From Mucilaginibacter sp. (GTDB lineage Bacteria > Bacteroidota > Bacteroidia > Sphingobacteriales > Sphingobacteriaceae), in NCBI RefSeq assembly GCF_028288185.1, contig NZ_JAQBOF010000040.1:1-64000 (forward strand): a stretch of 64,000 bases of DNA, written 5' to 3'. The notes under the pieces were generated by a model, which saw only the letters and a program-made list of their open reading frames with translations, had not been told where the DNA came from and did not search any database. Positions 44,195-53,464 of the stretch are shown piece by piece (position 1 is the first letter of the stretch; each line of letters opens with the position of its first letter). A program made the position numbers and the translations under genes.

Positions 44195-44318
44195 GGTATT
44201 ATAAATTGTTTTTACAGATCAAATGTAGTTGTTATGTATAAATAATTACGTCCTTATTTTGTAACAATCGGGGCTCAAGTGCGTTTCATATATGTTTACC
44301 ATATTTAGAGTATAATAA

Positions 44319-45437
44319 ATGGATAAAGTTACCCGGTTTTTTTGGTTTTGTTCGGGCGCACACGTTGATACCTTAAAAAAGTATCCTATTGAGCATAATA
44401 AATATGTAGGTATTGGCGCTACCATATTCTTTACGGCGCTATTTGCTTCACTATCGGGCGGTTACGCCATGTATTTTGTTTTTAATGGAGATGCTTTCGC
44501 TGTAGGTTTTGCCATTCTGTTTGGCTTGCTATGGGGAACCGCCATTTTTAACATGGACCGTTATATAGTATCCAGTATTAATAAAGAGGGTACCACCAAT
44601 CAGCAGATCATACAAGCGTCGCCACGGATCTTATTGGCCATAATGATTGGGATAGTAATATCGCGCCCGCTGGAGTTAAAGGTTTTTGATAAAGAGATTC
44701 GCCAAAAACTAAAAACCGCCTACCTAAAGGGCCAGCATAGTAAAATAGATACCCTGCAAAAAACGTACAACGAAAAATACACCCAGGAACTGGCAAAAAA
44801 CACCGAACTGAAAAAAGAAAAAGACTCGCTGGAAAAAGACATTAACCGATCACGCAGCCAGTTGAATGAAGAGGTGTTTGGCGAAAAAAGCAGTCAAACA
44901 TCAGGCATAGTAGGATATGGTACTTACGCTAAACAAAAGCAAACCATTTTACAGGAAAAGGAGGACCGGTTAAAATTGGTTACCGGCGATGCTGAAAAAA
45001 TGGACGATTATTTAAGCCGGCGCAAAGAGTATGAGGGCGTTAACGCTGTAAAAATGTTTAGCAGCACTCAATTAGATAGCCTTGCAAAAATAGCAGGCTT
45101 TGCCGACCGTAACTGGGCCCTTGGCCAACTAACCTATAATGAAAACGGCACCCGCGACCTGGATACTTACCTGGCTATATCGTTTATTGGTTATCTGTTC
45201 ATCCTGTTTGAATGTTTGCCGGTGTTTGTAAAGCTGATGTCGCCCAAAGGGCCTTATGACGTAGCTATGGCCAAAACCCACGAAGCAAATGTGTACTATG
45301 CCGAGCGGGATAAAGAGCGCGATATAACGGTTATAGACTCCGTTTATAAAGATCATGTAAACGAAGACATAAAGCGGCGAAAAAATACACTTACCAACCG
45401 GTCGGATAACGATAGGGACAGGCATAGGTATGATTAG
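44319..45437 (+). CDS. DUF4407 domain membrane protein
   Basis: A 372-residue protein with two N-terminal helix pairs (KYVGIGATIFFTALFASLSGGYAMYFVF region and AVGFAILFGLLWGTAIFNMDRYIV). A long cytoplasmic or periplasmic coiled coil follows (about 125-250, rich in K, E, Q), then a further helix (LAISFIGYLFILFECLPVFVKLM) and a charged tail. The FFWFCSGAHVDTLKKYP start and the NMDRYIVSSI motif are diagnostic of DUF4407. Function unknown. A long hairpin repeat follows directly after the stop codon. Confidence 0.88.
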   Translation: MDKVTRFFWFCSGAHVDTLKKYPIEHNKYVGIGATIFFTALFASLSGGYAMYFVFNGDAFAVGFAILFGLLWGTAIFNMDRYIVSSINKEGTTNQQIIQASPRILLAIMIGIVISRPLELKVFDKEIRQKLKTAYLKGQHSKIDTLQKTYNEKYTQELAKNTELKKEKDSLEKDINRSRSQLNEEVFGEKSSQTSGIVGYGTYAKQKQTILQEKEDRLKLVTGDAEKMDDYLSRRKEYEGVNAVKMFSSTQLDSLAKIAGFADRNWALGQLTYNENGTRDLDTYLAISFIGYLFILFECLPVFVKLMSPKGPYDVAMAKTHEANVYYAERDKERDITVIDSVYKDHVNEDIKRRKNTLTNRSDNDRDRHRYD

Positions 45438-45447
45438 GTGGGCGGTT

Positions 45448-45578
45448 ACTCACCCCGACATCGCTACGCTTGTCGACCCTCTCTTCGCTGTGCGGAAAGA
45501 GGGTAACTAAAATCGAATAACCCTCTTTCCGTCAAAGGCGAAGAGAGGGTGGTCGAGCGAAGCAAAGACCGGGTGAGT
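45448..45578. repeat. 131-bp imperfect hairpin element
   Basis: Outer ends ACTCACCC (45448-45455) and GGGTGAGT (45571-45578) are exact inverses. ACCCTCTCTTCGC (45476-45488) pairs with GCGAAGAGAGGGT (45538-45550), and GGAAAGAGGGT (45494-45504) with ACCCTCTTTCC (45520-45530), leaving a 15-nt loop. The intervening parts pair imperfectly. It is much larger than a terminator and looks like a non-autonomous dispersed repeat (MITE- or REP-like) inserted between DUF4407 and the M61 gene. Confidence 0.75.
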
Positions 45579-45671
45579 CAACGGCGCGCTGATTAACTCA
45601 CCTTTATCTCCAAAGCCCTCTTTTGCTATTATTTATATTTAATCGTATTTTGAGCACAATTCACTAATACG

Positions 45672-47540
45672 ATGAAAAAAATATTTCTACTCTTTTCCCT
45701 TGCTGTATTAATTGCAGGTGCTTCATCAGCGCAAACAGCAATCAAACCCATTTATTACGCAATATCGTTCCCTAATGCGGTGCATCACGAGGCCGAAATT
45801 ACAATGACTATATCGCAGGTTCCCGGCTTTATACGTTTGCGCATGAGCCGGTCTTCTGCTGGCCGGTATGCCACGCACGAGTTTGGTAAAAATGTTTACA
45901 ATGTAAAAGCAGCCAATGTAGACGGCTCTCCGCTTGAAGTAAAGCAAATAGAAGGCGATATATATGAAGTTAAAGACCATGGCGATGTAGTAAAAGTAAG
46001 CTACACTTTATTTGCCAATTGGACAGACGGCACATACGCCAGCATTGACCCAAGCCACGCCCACCTGAATATGCCCGCCGCTTTTATGTGGGTGGAGGGA
46101 GCAGATAAAAGACCGTTAAAGTTTGAGTTTGACGATCTTGATAAATATGGCTGGAAAGTTGCCACTCAATTAAAGCACGAGGGATCAAACATCTATTCGG
46201 CGCCTGATATGCAGTATATGATGGATAGCCCTACCGAGCTTTCGGCATTTAAAGAAACCAGTTGGGATGTGCTTAATACCGATGGTAAAAAAGAACGCAT
46301 TAACCTGACCATTCACTCTACTGATGATCAGGGTGTTATTGACAACTTCGGCAAAATGGTGCAAAAAGTAGTACTGGAAGAAAAAGCGGTATTCGGCGAG
46401 CTGCCAACCTATGATTATGGCGAATACACTTTTTTAGATGACGTATACCCAACCAACGCCGGTGACGGCATGGAGCATCGAAACTCTACCTGTATTGTTG
46501 ATGCTGCAGATAAGGTTGCGGGTAATGAAGTAGACCTGTTAAGCACTTTCTCGCACGAGTATTTCCATAGCTGGAACGTTAAACGTATCCGCCCAAAATC
46601 ATTAGAGCCTTTTAACTTTACCCATGCCAACATGAGTAATGAACTTTGGTTTGCCGAAGGCTTTACCCAATATTACGGCGAGTTGTTATTGGTTCGTGCC
46701 GGGTTCCATACGCCCGAAGAATATACCCGGGTTGTAGGCGGACTGGTAAATTCTGTTTTAAATACTCCCGGCGCTGCACATTATCCGGCGGTTGAGATGA
46801 GCCGGAAATCTGTTTATACGGATGCGGGTGTATCTATTGATCCTGCAAATTATGGCAACAACTTTTTAAGCTATTATTACTACGGCGGAGCAATAGCATT
46901 AGCACTTGATCTGCGTTTACGCAGCGAGTTTAATTTAACACTCGATGATTATATGCGCACCGTTTGGCTGGCACGTGGCAAAGTAATGAAACCCTACACA
47001 GTGGCCGATCTGCAAACCGACCTGGCTAAACTAACCAAGAACCCCAAATTTGCCGACAGCTTTTTTAACCAATACATTTATGGCTTAGACAAAAACAACT
47101 ACGAATCCTTGTTAGCAAAAGCAGGTTTTATTTTACGCAAAGTCGCACCGGGTAAAGTATGGTCGGGCTTGCCAACGCAGACTATACGTGGCCGCTCCGG
47201 ACAGGCTATTGCTATGCCGGGAGCCGGTTATGCCATTATAGCAAATACAGTACAGGGTACGCCTTTTTATAAAGCTGGTATTGATGCCGGCGATGTGCTG
47301 TTAAAGGCCAATGGACAAGACCTAACCGATGCCGCCTTATTTGCTAAAGTAATTGCCGATAAAAAACCCGGCGACAAGATCACTGTTGATTATAAGAACC
47401 GCACCGGGGCGCATACCACAATAGTTACGCTGGAAGAAAACCCGTACCTTGAGGTTGTAACTGCCGAAAAAGCCGGCAGCCAATTAACCGCAGATCAAAC
47501 CACATTCAGAAACAACTGGCTATCATCAAAAGCAAAATAA
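45672..47540 (+). CDS. M61 family aminopeptidase with PDZ domain
   Basis: A 622-residue exported zinc peptidase of the glycyl aminopeptidase family (signal MKKIFLLFSLAVLIAGASSAQ). An N-terminal beta domain precedes the catalytic gluzincin core with H295-E-Y-F-H299 in STFSHEYFHSWNVKRIRP. The third ligand is in ELWFAEGFTQYYGE. A PDZ domain occupies about 500-590 (AIIANTVQGTPFYKAGIDAGDVLLKANG). The M28 peptidase gene starts 2 bp later, suggesting joint work in peptide degradation. Confidence 0.93.
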   Translation: MKKIFLLFSLAVLIAGASSAQTAIKPIYYAISFPNAVHHEAEITMTISQVPGFIRLRMSRSSAGRYATHEFGKNVYNVKAANVDGSPLEVKQIEGDIYEVKDHGDVVKVSYTLFANWTDGTYASIDPSHAHLNMPAAFMWVEGADKRPLKFEFDDLDKYGWKVATQLKHEGSNIYSAPDMQYMMDSPTELSAFKETSWDVLNTDGKKERINLTIHSTDDQGVIDNFGKMVQKVVLEEKAVFGELPTYDYGEYTFLDDVYPTNAGDGMEHRNSTCIVDAADKVAGNEVDLLSTFSHEYFHSWNVKRIRPKSLEPFNFTHANMSNELWFAEGFTQYYGELLLVRAGFHTPEEYTRVVGGLVNSVLNTPGAAHYPAVEMSRKSVYTDAGVSIDPANYGNNFLSYYYYGGAIALALDLRLRSEFNLTLDDYMRTVWLARGKVMKPYTVADLQTDLAKLTKNPKFADSFFNQYIYGLDKNNYESLLAKAGFILRKVAPGKVWSGLPTQTIRGRSGQAIAMPGAGYAIIANTVQGTPFYKAGIDAGDVLLKANGQDLTDAALFAKVIADKKPGDKITVDYKNRTGAHTTIVTLEENPYLEVVTAEKAGSQLTADQTTFRNNWLSSKAK

Positions 47541-47542
47541 CC

Positions 47543-48847
47543 ATGAAAAAGTTTGTTACAGTAATTGCATTAATAGTCACATCAACCTACGGCTTCGCGC
47601 AGGATATTGACCGGTTGATACAACAAAATGATGTAGAGCGCATAATAAAAACGCTATCTGCCGATGATATGGAAGGCAGGGGCACCTTTACACCGGGTAT
47701 AGAAAAGGCCGCGAAATTTATAGAGAACGAGTATAAAACCATCGGACTAAAACCAATGGAGGGGAACCCGGGCTTTCGCCAAAACTTCACCATGATAAAA
47801 TCTACACCGGTAAAAAGCGCGGTTAGCATAAACGGCGAAAGTATCCCGGCGAGTAATTATGCCATAGTGTCTAAGGCTTCATTTAATTGGAGTAATATGG
47901 CCGATGCCGAGGTTGCGACTGTGACGCCGGATATGGATTTCAGGCAAGAATATCGTAAATATTTTACCAGGGGCAAAAGCACCCTGGTAATAGTCGACCC
48001 AAAATTCGAAGAGTTTTTTAAACAGCTGCAACGTTATATTAATGGCGGCACAGCCTTTAAAGATGCACCCATAGCGCCACCGATGGTTTTGGTTTTGGGT
48101 AAATACGATGCTGTAAAATCTTTTAATATTAGCGATGAAGTTAAACGCGATGAGTTACCGTTGTTTAATGTAGCCGGTATAATCCCTGGTAAAACCAAGC
48201 CTGATGAATTTGTAATATTCTCTGGCCATTATGATCATTTGGGTATACTTAAAGATGCCAATATGATGCAGGGCGATAGTATTGCCAATGGTGCCGATGA
48301 TGACGCATCGGGCACTACAGCCGTGATCACACTGGCTAAGTATTTTAAACGGCTAAACAATAATGCCCGTACTTTAATATTTGTTGCATTTACTGCAGAG
48401 GAAATAGGCGAGTACGGCTCAACGTACTTTGCTAAAACGGTTGCGCCTGAAAAAGTAGTGGCCATGTTTAATATCGAGATGATTGGCAAGGAAGCTAAAT
48501 GGGGGCCAAACTCGGCTTTAATAACAGGCTTCGAGCGGTCAGACTTTGGGCCGATACTGCAAAAGAACCTGGAGGGTACCGCCTTTAAATTTTATCCCGA
48601 TCCGTATACAGATCAGAATTTATTTTATCGAAGCGACAATGCTTCATTGGCAAGAGTAGGTGTGCCTGCACATACCATATCAACCGACCAGATTGATAAC
48701 GATAAACTGTATCATACCGTTAAAGACGAATTTAGCTCGTTAGACCCGGTTAATATCACCTCTACAATAAAAGCTATCGCGTTAAGTTCTCGTACAATAG
48801 TTTCGGGGCAGGATACACCTACAAGAGTGGCTAAGCTGGAGCGGTAG
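47543..48847 (+). CDS. M28 family zinc peptidase
   Basis: A 434-residue exported aminopeptidase-like protein (signal MKKFVTVIALIVTSTYGFAQ). A PA-like insertion lies before the catalytic domain. Zinc-site blocks are FSGHYDHLG, NGADDDASGTTAV, FVAFTAEEIGEYGS and FNIEMIGK. The last His block is AHTIST. These are the M28 metal ligands and catalytic Glu. It starts 2 bp after the M61 gene and is followed by a convergent radical SAM gene. Confidence 0.92.
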   Translation: MKKFVTVIALIVTSTYGFAQDIDRLIQQNDVERIIKTLSADDMEGRGTFTPGIEKAAKFIENEYKTIGLKPMEGNPGFRQNFTMIKSTPVKSAVSINGESIPASNYAIVSKASFNWSNMADAEVATVTPDMDFRQEYRKYFTRGKSTLVIVDPKFEEFFKQLQRYINGGTAFKDAPIAPPMVLVLGKYDAVKSFNISDEVKRDELPLFNVAGIIPGKTKPDEFVIFSGHYDHLGILKDANMMQGDSIANGADDDASGTTAVITLAKYFKRLNNNARTLIFVAFTAEEIGEYGSTYFAKTVAPEKVVAMFNIEMIGKEAKWGPNSALITGFERSDFGPILQKNLEGTAFKFYPDPYTDQNLFYRSDNASLARVGVPAHTISTDQIDNDKLYHTVKDEFSSLDPVNITSTIKAIALSSRTIVSGQDTPTRVAKLER

Positions 48848-48896
48848 TTGAAGATCATAGAAGTCGAAGTTTTTTAAACTTAAGTCTGATAATTAA

Positions 48897-49967
48897 CTAA
48901 AACATACTCGTCTGCTTCCCGCCCTTTGGTGTAAACAAAGTATAATCATGCGGCGGCATTTCGCGGCCCGATAGAAACCGCGTACAAGCCATTCGATATA
49001 GCTGATGGATCGATTGCGCCACCGGCCCTTCGCCGCGCATACGGCGGCCAAACTCGCTATCGTTTAAATTACCATCATGGCAGGCCCGTATCATATTTAA
49101 AACTTTTTCGGCACGATCCGGGTAGGCTTTATGTACCCAATCGGTAAAGATCTCGCCGATACTACCATTCAGGCGCACAATGGTAAATCCGGCACCCAAT
49201 GCGCCTCTATCTGCCGATGCCTTGATAATATCAGGGATCTCATTACTATTCAACCCCGGAATTATCGGCGCAACCATTACCCTAACCGGTACCCCTTTTT
49301 CTGATAGTTTCTGAATAACAGCTAATCGTCCATTAGCCGTAACTGTGCGCGGCTCTAGTTTTTGCCGCAGCGACTCGTTTAACGAAGTGATTGATATATT
49401 AACGTGTACCAAATTCAATTTTGCCAACTCCGTTATTATATCCAGGTCCCGGATGATGACATTATTTTTGGTGATAATACTTACCGGGTTTTTGTATTGC
49501 AGAAAAACCTGCAGCAGGCCACGGGTTATTTTTAACCGCCGCTCTATAGGCTGGTAGCAATCGGTGTTGCCCGATAACAGAATAGATACCGGCTGATAGT
49601 TTCGCTTATTAAAATATTTCTCCAGCAATTCGGGCGCGTTACGTTTTACAATTATTTTGCGCTCGAAATCCAATCCTGCGCTAAAGCCATAATATTCGTG
49701 CGTATTACGTGCGTAACAATAAATACAGCCATGCTCGCATCCCTGGTAAGGGTTAATGGAGTACATGTGGCTCAAATCTGGGCTGTTCGATTCGCTTACT
49801 ATTTTCTTGGGCGTTTCTTCAAACAATTGCGTGGCGCTATTTTCAAGCAACGGTTCATCCAACCCCTCAATATGATCTAATACATATTTGCGCTTTAAAA
49901 ATTTGTTGTCGGTATTAACCTGCGCTCCACGCCCCTTAAAAAACTCCGGATTATCCTGATATGCCAT
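48897..49967 (-). CDS. PA0069 family radical SAM protein
   Basis: A 356-residue radical SAM enzyme. The cluster motif is C77-EHG-C81-IY-C84 in NPYQGCEHGCIYCYARNTHEYYG. GNTDCYQPIERRLKITRGLL and ITKNNVIIRDLDII match the spore-photolyase-like PA0069 group, as does VMVAPIIPGLN. Substrate unknown; some relatives are linked to DNA repair. It stands alone, convergent with the M28 gene and 30 bp downstream of the two-component system's end on the same strand. Confidence 0.9.
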   Translation of the reverse strand: MAYQDNPEFFKGRGAQVNTDNKFLKRKYVLDHIEGLDEPLLENSATQLFEETPKKIVSESNSPDLSHMYSINPYQGCEHGCIYCYARNTHEYYGFSAGLDFERKIIVKRNAPELLEKYFNKRNYQPVSILLSGNTDCYQPIERRLKITRGLLQVFLQYKNPVSIITKNNVIIRDLDIITELAKLNLVHVNISITSLNESLRQKLEPRTVTANGRLAVIQKLSEKGVPVRVMVAPIIPGLNSNEIPDIIKASADRGALGAGFTIVRLNGSIGEIFTDWVHKAYPDRAEKVLNMIRACHDGNLNDSEFGRRMRGEGPVAQSIHQLYRMACTRFLSGREMPPHDYTLFTPKGGKQTSMF

Positions 49968-49996
49968 AATACAAATTTGCTAAAAATATTAGCAAA

Positions 49997-50632
49997 TTAC
50001 AATTCTATCAGGTTATTTTTTATGGCATATAAAACCAAGCCAACGCGGCTTTTTATTTGTAATTTTTCAAATAGCTGGTCCCGATAACCATCAACAGTAC
50101 GCACGCTTATACACATTTGGTCGGCTATTTCTTTGTAGGTAAGTTCGGTGCCCGACAGTTTTAAAAACTCCAGTTCCCGGGTATTTAGCTTTATAGCCTC
50201 TGTTTGTTTATTAAAATTATTAATTAAATGCCGGGTTACAAATGTTGGGTAATAGGTTTCGTTATTTGAAACTTTATCCAGAGCTTGTTCAAACTCCTCG
50301 GGCTCGGCATCCTTTAATAGATATCCTTTAACGCCTATTTTAACCATTGCTAATACCTTTTCGGCATCTTCAAACATAGATAGTATAATAATATGTACAT
50401 CGGGATAATTACTGCGGATCCATCGCGCTGTGGCAATACCATCCATTTTGGGCATATTAATATCTAATAATACAATATGGGGCTTTAATTTAGGGGTAAG
50501 TTTTTGCATCAGCTCGTCCCCATCGGCGGCTTCAAAAAGTATTTTATATTGAGAGAATTTATTAATAAGCGATGCTATTCCGCTTCTAAAAAGGCGGTGA
50601 TCATCAACCAATGCTATCTGGATGGGTTCCAT
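49997..50632 (-). CDS. LuxR/NarL-type response regulator
   Basis: A 211-residue regulator: receiver domain at 1-125 (DD at 10-11, phospho-acceptor D57 in HIVLLDINMPKMDG, GVKGYLLKD) and GerE HTH at about 150-211 (NTRELEFLKLSGTELTYKEIADQMCISVRTVDGYRDQLFEKL, region only). It overlaps the histidine kinase gene by 29 bp, so it is its partner. The divergent metacaspase locus and the secreted protein upstream are candidate targets by position only. Confidence 0.93.
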   Translation of the reverse strand: MEPIQIALVDDHRLFRSGIASLINKFSQYKILFEAADGDELMQKLTPKLKPHIVLLDINMPKMDGIATARWIRSNYPDVHIIILSMFEDAEKVLAMVKIGVKGYLLKDAEPEEFEQALDKVSNNETYYPTFVTRHLINNFNKQTEAIKLNTRELEFLKLSGTELTYKEIADQMCISVRTVDGYRDQLFEKLQIKSRVGLVLYAIKNNLIEL

Positions 50633-51425
50633 CTGCGCTTAAATTTGTAAAGGTTTTTAGGCTAATTTTAACACAACAACCTTTACCCGGCCAACTGTCA
50701 ACAATTACAGTTCCACCAATTAAAGTTGCCCTATTCTCCATGTTTTTTAACCCCAAGCCGACTTGCTCCTGCAATTGCGTGGCCAAAAACCCTATTCCGT
50801 CATCTTCGACGGTTAAATTAAATAATTGAGCCGAATATTGCAAGCTGATTTTCAAATGTTTAGCGGCCGAGTGTTTTAATACGTTGTTAATAGCCTCTTG
50901 AAATATTCTGAAAATTAACAGTTCGCGCTGTTCGCCTAGATCATAAACAGCCCCTTCAACAGATAACCCTGCAGCTATAATACCGCTTTTGTTAATTCTT
51001 TCAATCTCAATTTCAACTGTTTTAACAAAACCAATGGTGCGGATATATTCAAAGCTTAAGCTTTTCGACAGGTCGCGCAGATCATTTATGGTTTGAGCTA
51101 TCAATTCCCGGCTTTCTTTAATTTTTGACCGCTTCTCCATATCGGGCATGTTGTCGGTTAGAGCCAGGTTAAGTTTTACAAAAGATAGCACCTGGGTTAT
51201 ATTGTCATGTATTTCCTGGCTGATATGGCTCAGGGTTTGTTCCTGTATTTCTATCTGAGTTTTAAGCAATTCAGACTCGAACGATAATTTCATTTGAGCT
51301 TTTTCATCAATATGTTTCTTTTTGCGCCGGTTATAAACGCTGATATAAATAATAATGAAGGTTGGCGCCAGTAAAAAAATTAGCGTGGTTAGTATAATTA
51401 AACTTCCGAAGTTGTTGTTAACCAT
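50604..51425 (-). CDS. Sensor histidine kinase, NarX/HisKA_3 type
   Basis: A 273-residue kinase with a single N-terminal membrane helix (SLIILTTLIFLLAPTFIIIYISV) and no separate sensor domain. The H-box is SQEIHDNITQVLSFVKL with H73. The ATPase domain has FRIFQEAINNVLKHS, LTVEDDGIGF and GLGLKNMENRATLIGG. Because it lacks a sensor domain, signal input may come from the membrane protein encoded just upstream, which overlaps it by 28 bp. Confidence 0.92.
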   Translation of the reverse strand: MVNNNFGSLIILTTLIFLLAPTFIIIYISVYNRRKKKHIDEKAQMKLSFESELLKTQIEIQEQTLSHISQEIHDNITQVLSFVKLNLALTDNMPDMEKRSKIKESRELIAQTINDLRDLSKSLSFEYIRTIGFVKTVEIEIERINKSGIIAAGLSVEGAVYDLGEQRELLIFRIFQEAINNVLKHSAAKHLKISLQYSAQLFNLTVEDDGIGFLATQLQEQVGLGLKNMENRATLIGGTVIVDSWPGKGCCVKISLKTFTNLSADGTHPDSIG

Positions 51426-52057
51426 TTTTTGCAGATAAAAGCATAGCTCCAGCAGCCATATAAAATAATATTGAGCACCTTAAATATAAGATAAGTTAGG
51501 TGACCTTTGTTAGGGCCTATCGTTATTGTTTCTAACTGTTTAGAAAAAATATTGCAGCCCGTATCTCCAAAATAAAAAAGTAAGGTGCCCGCTACCCACC
51601 AAAACTCGGGCGAGTATTTCAGATCAACATACAGGTCATCTTTAAGTAGTAAATAATAATAATATAAACTATACAAAACAAACATTGCAGACATTATTAC
51701 GCAGGTAACATAGTCATACGATAAAAACCCTGGATTTATAAGTCCATATATATGTGAAACAATGAAAATTGCAAACCCGGGAATAATAATGGGTTTGCAA
51801 TTAACATATTTACCAAGGAGATTTGCCAACATCGTAAAAGTGAAGCCGGCTTCAAAAAAAATAAAAATATTATAAAGCCACTGATTATTATGGTATCGCT
51901 TTCCAATATATTTCCCTGCAATTTCGTTAACACAGGTTAGCAACAGGTACAACACCATACTGCGCCATACCAGGCTCCGGGCTCTTAATAAGCATATTAC
52001 AGCTACCAGGAAGCAAATAACTTCGGCTACGATACTTACGGTGAAAAAGTTTGGCAT
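51398..52057 (-). CDS. Multi-pass membrane protein coupled to histidine kinase
   Basis: A 219-residue protein with about seven hydrophobic helices (for example VAEVICFLVAVICLL, IIIPGFAIFIVSHIYGLI, MFVLYSLYYYYLLL, WWVAGTLLFYFGDTG). No family was recognised. Its end overlaps the histidine-kinase start by 28 bp, which implies translational coupling. The kinase lacks its own sensor, so this protein is a good candidate for the signal-perceiving subunit; that is inference. Confidence 0.75.
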   Translation of the reverse strand: MPNFFTVSIVAEVICFLVAVICLLRARSLVWRSMVLYLLLTCVNEIAGKYIGKRYHNNQWLYNIFIFFEAGFTFTMLANLLGKYVNCKPIIIPGFAIFIVSHIYGLINPGFLSYDYVTCVIMSAMFVLYSLYYYYLLLKDDLYVDLKYSPEFWWVAGTLLFYFGDTGCNIFSKQLETITIGPNKGHLTYLIFKVLNIILYGCWSYAFICKKWLTTTSEV

Positions 52058-52085
52058 AGTTTATTAGTAGTAATAATGATATTTA

Positions 52086-53009
52086 TTATTGCCCCATAGG
52101 CGGATTGGGGTCACAATTGCTCGGGCAAAGTTCGCCATTATCTTGCCCGCCCGGGCCGGCGATCACTAAAGGCCTAAATTTTGCTAAAGCTTTCCTGGCT
52201 GTGCCGCAATCAAAATAATCTTTATGGGTTTTAAATAACGGTATACCGTGCGATTGTGTCGGCACCCATATAAATGCTTCTTTATTTTTAACCTCCTGTT
52301 TGTTTATATCAGGGTCAGTGGGGCCATGTTTCGCAAAGTAAAGCCGTATCCCGTCATGCGGGTGCGGGTCGTTAACAAAATCTTCTAACAGATCAAGGTC
52401 AAACCATTCACTGTTGGTTGTCATAGTGTCCCAACCAAATTTTTGCACCATTTGTTCGGCCTTGTTCCTGTCTATATAATGCGGGCCCGGATCGGTACAT
52501 GGGGGCTCGGGTCTTCTATTATGATTATATAACTGTTCTCCTCTTCTGTAAAACCTCTTTGTATACAATTTCTCTTTTGATGCAGCCAATATGGCCACAT
52601 CAGCCGGATCATGGTCAAAGTAATCATGATGAAAGCTACCTGAGATAACAGCGGTGTTGGGCCCTGCTTTCCTGGTTGGCATCATTATTATCGTGTTTCT
52701 TAACCGACCCGGGCCGACACCCAAATTACTGGCAAAATAAATCCGCATGCCATCAGTTGGGTCCGCGCTGTGCCTTGGGTCGGCCTTCTCCTTTAACAAT
52801 AAGTCAACAATGCGTTTAAACGTTGCTGCATCAAACCACATACTTTGCCGGGTGGGGCCAGTGTCCTGCCCGCGATTTTGCTGATAAAAATCGACCATCT
52901 CTTTGGCCTCGTCTTGTGGTATGCCATTTAACGATATGCCCTGGCCGTGCACCTTTGTTTTACCTCCTAATAAAACAAAGCAAATAATAAATAGTCCTAG
53001 TTTTTTCAT
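52086..53009 (-). CDS. Secreted protein with internal duplication, unknown function
   Basis: A 307-residue exported protein (signal MKKLGLFIICFVLLGGKTKVHGQ). Two halves are related: SMWFDAATFKRIVDLLL ... DGMRIYFASN ... NTIIMMPT, and SEWFDLDLLEDFVND ... HDGIRLYFAKHG ... EAFIWVPTQ. Both copies keep W-F-D, D-G-[MI]-R-[IL]-Y-F-A and a closing P-T. No catalytic motif is evident. It lies 28 bp upstream of the membrane protein/two-component operon, so it may be the first gene of that transcript and an extracytoplasmic ligand-binding part. Confidence 0.75.
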   Translation of the reverse strand: MKKLGLFIICFVLLGGKTKVHGQGISLNGIPQDEAKEMVDFYQQNRGQDTGPTRQSMWFDAATFKRIVDLLLKEKADPRHSADPTDGMRIYFASNLGVGPGRLRNTIIMMPTRKAGPNTAVISGSFHHDYFDHDPADVAILAASKEKLYTKRFYRRGEQLYNHNRRPEPPCTDPGPHYIDRNKAEQMVQKFGWDTMTTNSEWFDLDLLEDFVNDPHPHDGIRLYFAKHGPTDPDINKQEVKNKEAFIWVPTQSHGIPLFKTHKDYFDCGTARKALAKFRPLVIAGPGGQDNGELCPSNCDPNPPMGQ

Positions 53010-53233
53010 GATGTGGGGTTTTGGGTTAACAATAAATTAATTAGGGCTAAAGTACAACACAATTATTGGTAACCACCCCGTGTTTTCACGGTATTTACTG
53101 TGTTAAAAACCTGTATCATTACCGTTTAACCCACATTGCGCCGGCTGTGCGCTTTATTCAATTTTGGGTTGTGCTATCAATAGTGATGGCATCCGGTTAC
53201 GCCGAAAACGGTTTAGAGTAGGCACAACTTATC

Positions 53234-53440
53234 ATGAACACTAAAGACATTATTGACAATCGCGGCGACATATCGTTGGTAGATACCGCCAAAGCACAAA
53301 CCGAATTCTGCAGCATCTGGCCCAGCGTAAAAAGCGGCCTTGTGATTTTACAGAACCTAATTAAAAACCCCATAGCAAAAGGCGCCATTGGCATTGTAAT
53401 AGCCGCCGGGGATGCTGTTTCTAAACAAATATGTAGTTAA
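53234..53440 (+). CDS. Small protein with hydrophobic C-terminal tail, metacaspase locus
   Basis: A 68-residue protein, not recognised. The N-terminal half is polar (MNTKDIIDNRGDISLVDTAK). The C-terminal half is hydrophobic and Gly/Ala-rich (NPIAKGAIGIVIAAGDAVSK) and ends in a Cys-Ser. It has no signal peptide. It begins 24 bp before the tail-collar gene and is co-directional with the metacaspase. Lysines at the edge of the hydrophobic segment could be cleavage sites for a Lys/Arg-specific metacaspase; this is a hypothesis from sequence alone. Confidence 0.65.
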   Translation: MNTKDIIDNRGDISLVDTAKAQTEFCSIWPSVKSGLVILQNLIKNPIAKGAIGIVIAAGDAVSKQICS

Positions 53441-53464
53441 TCAGACCATAAAAAAGAACTCAAA

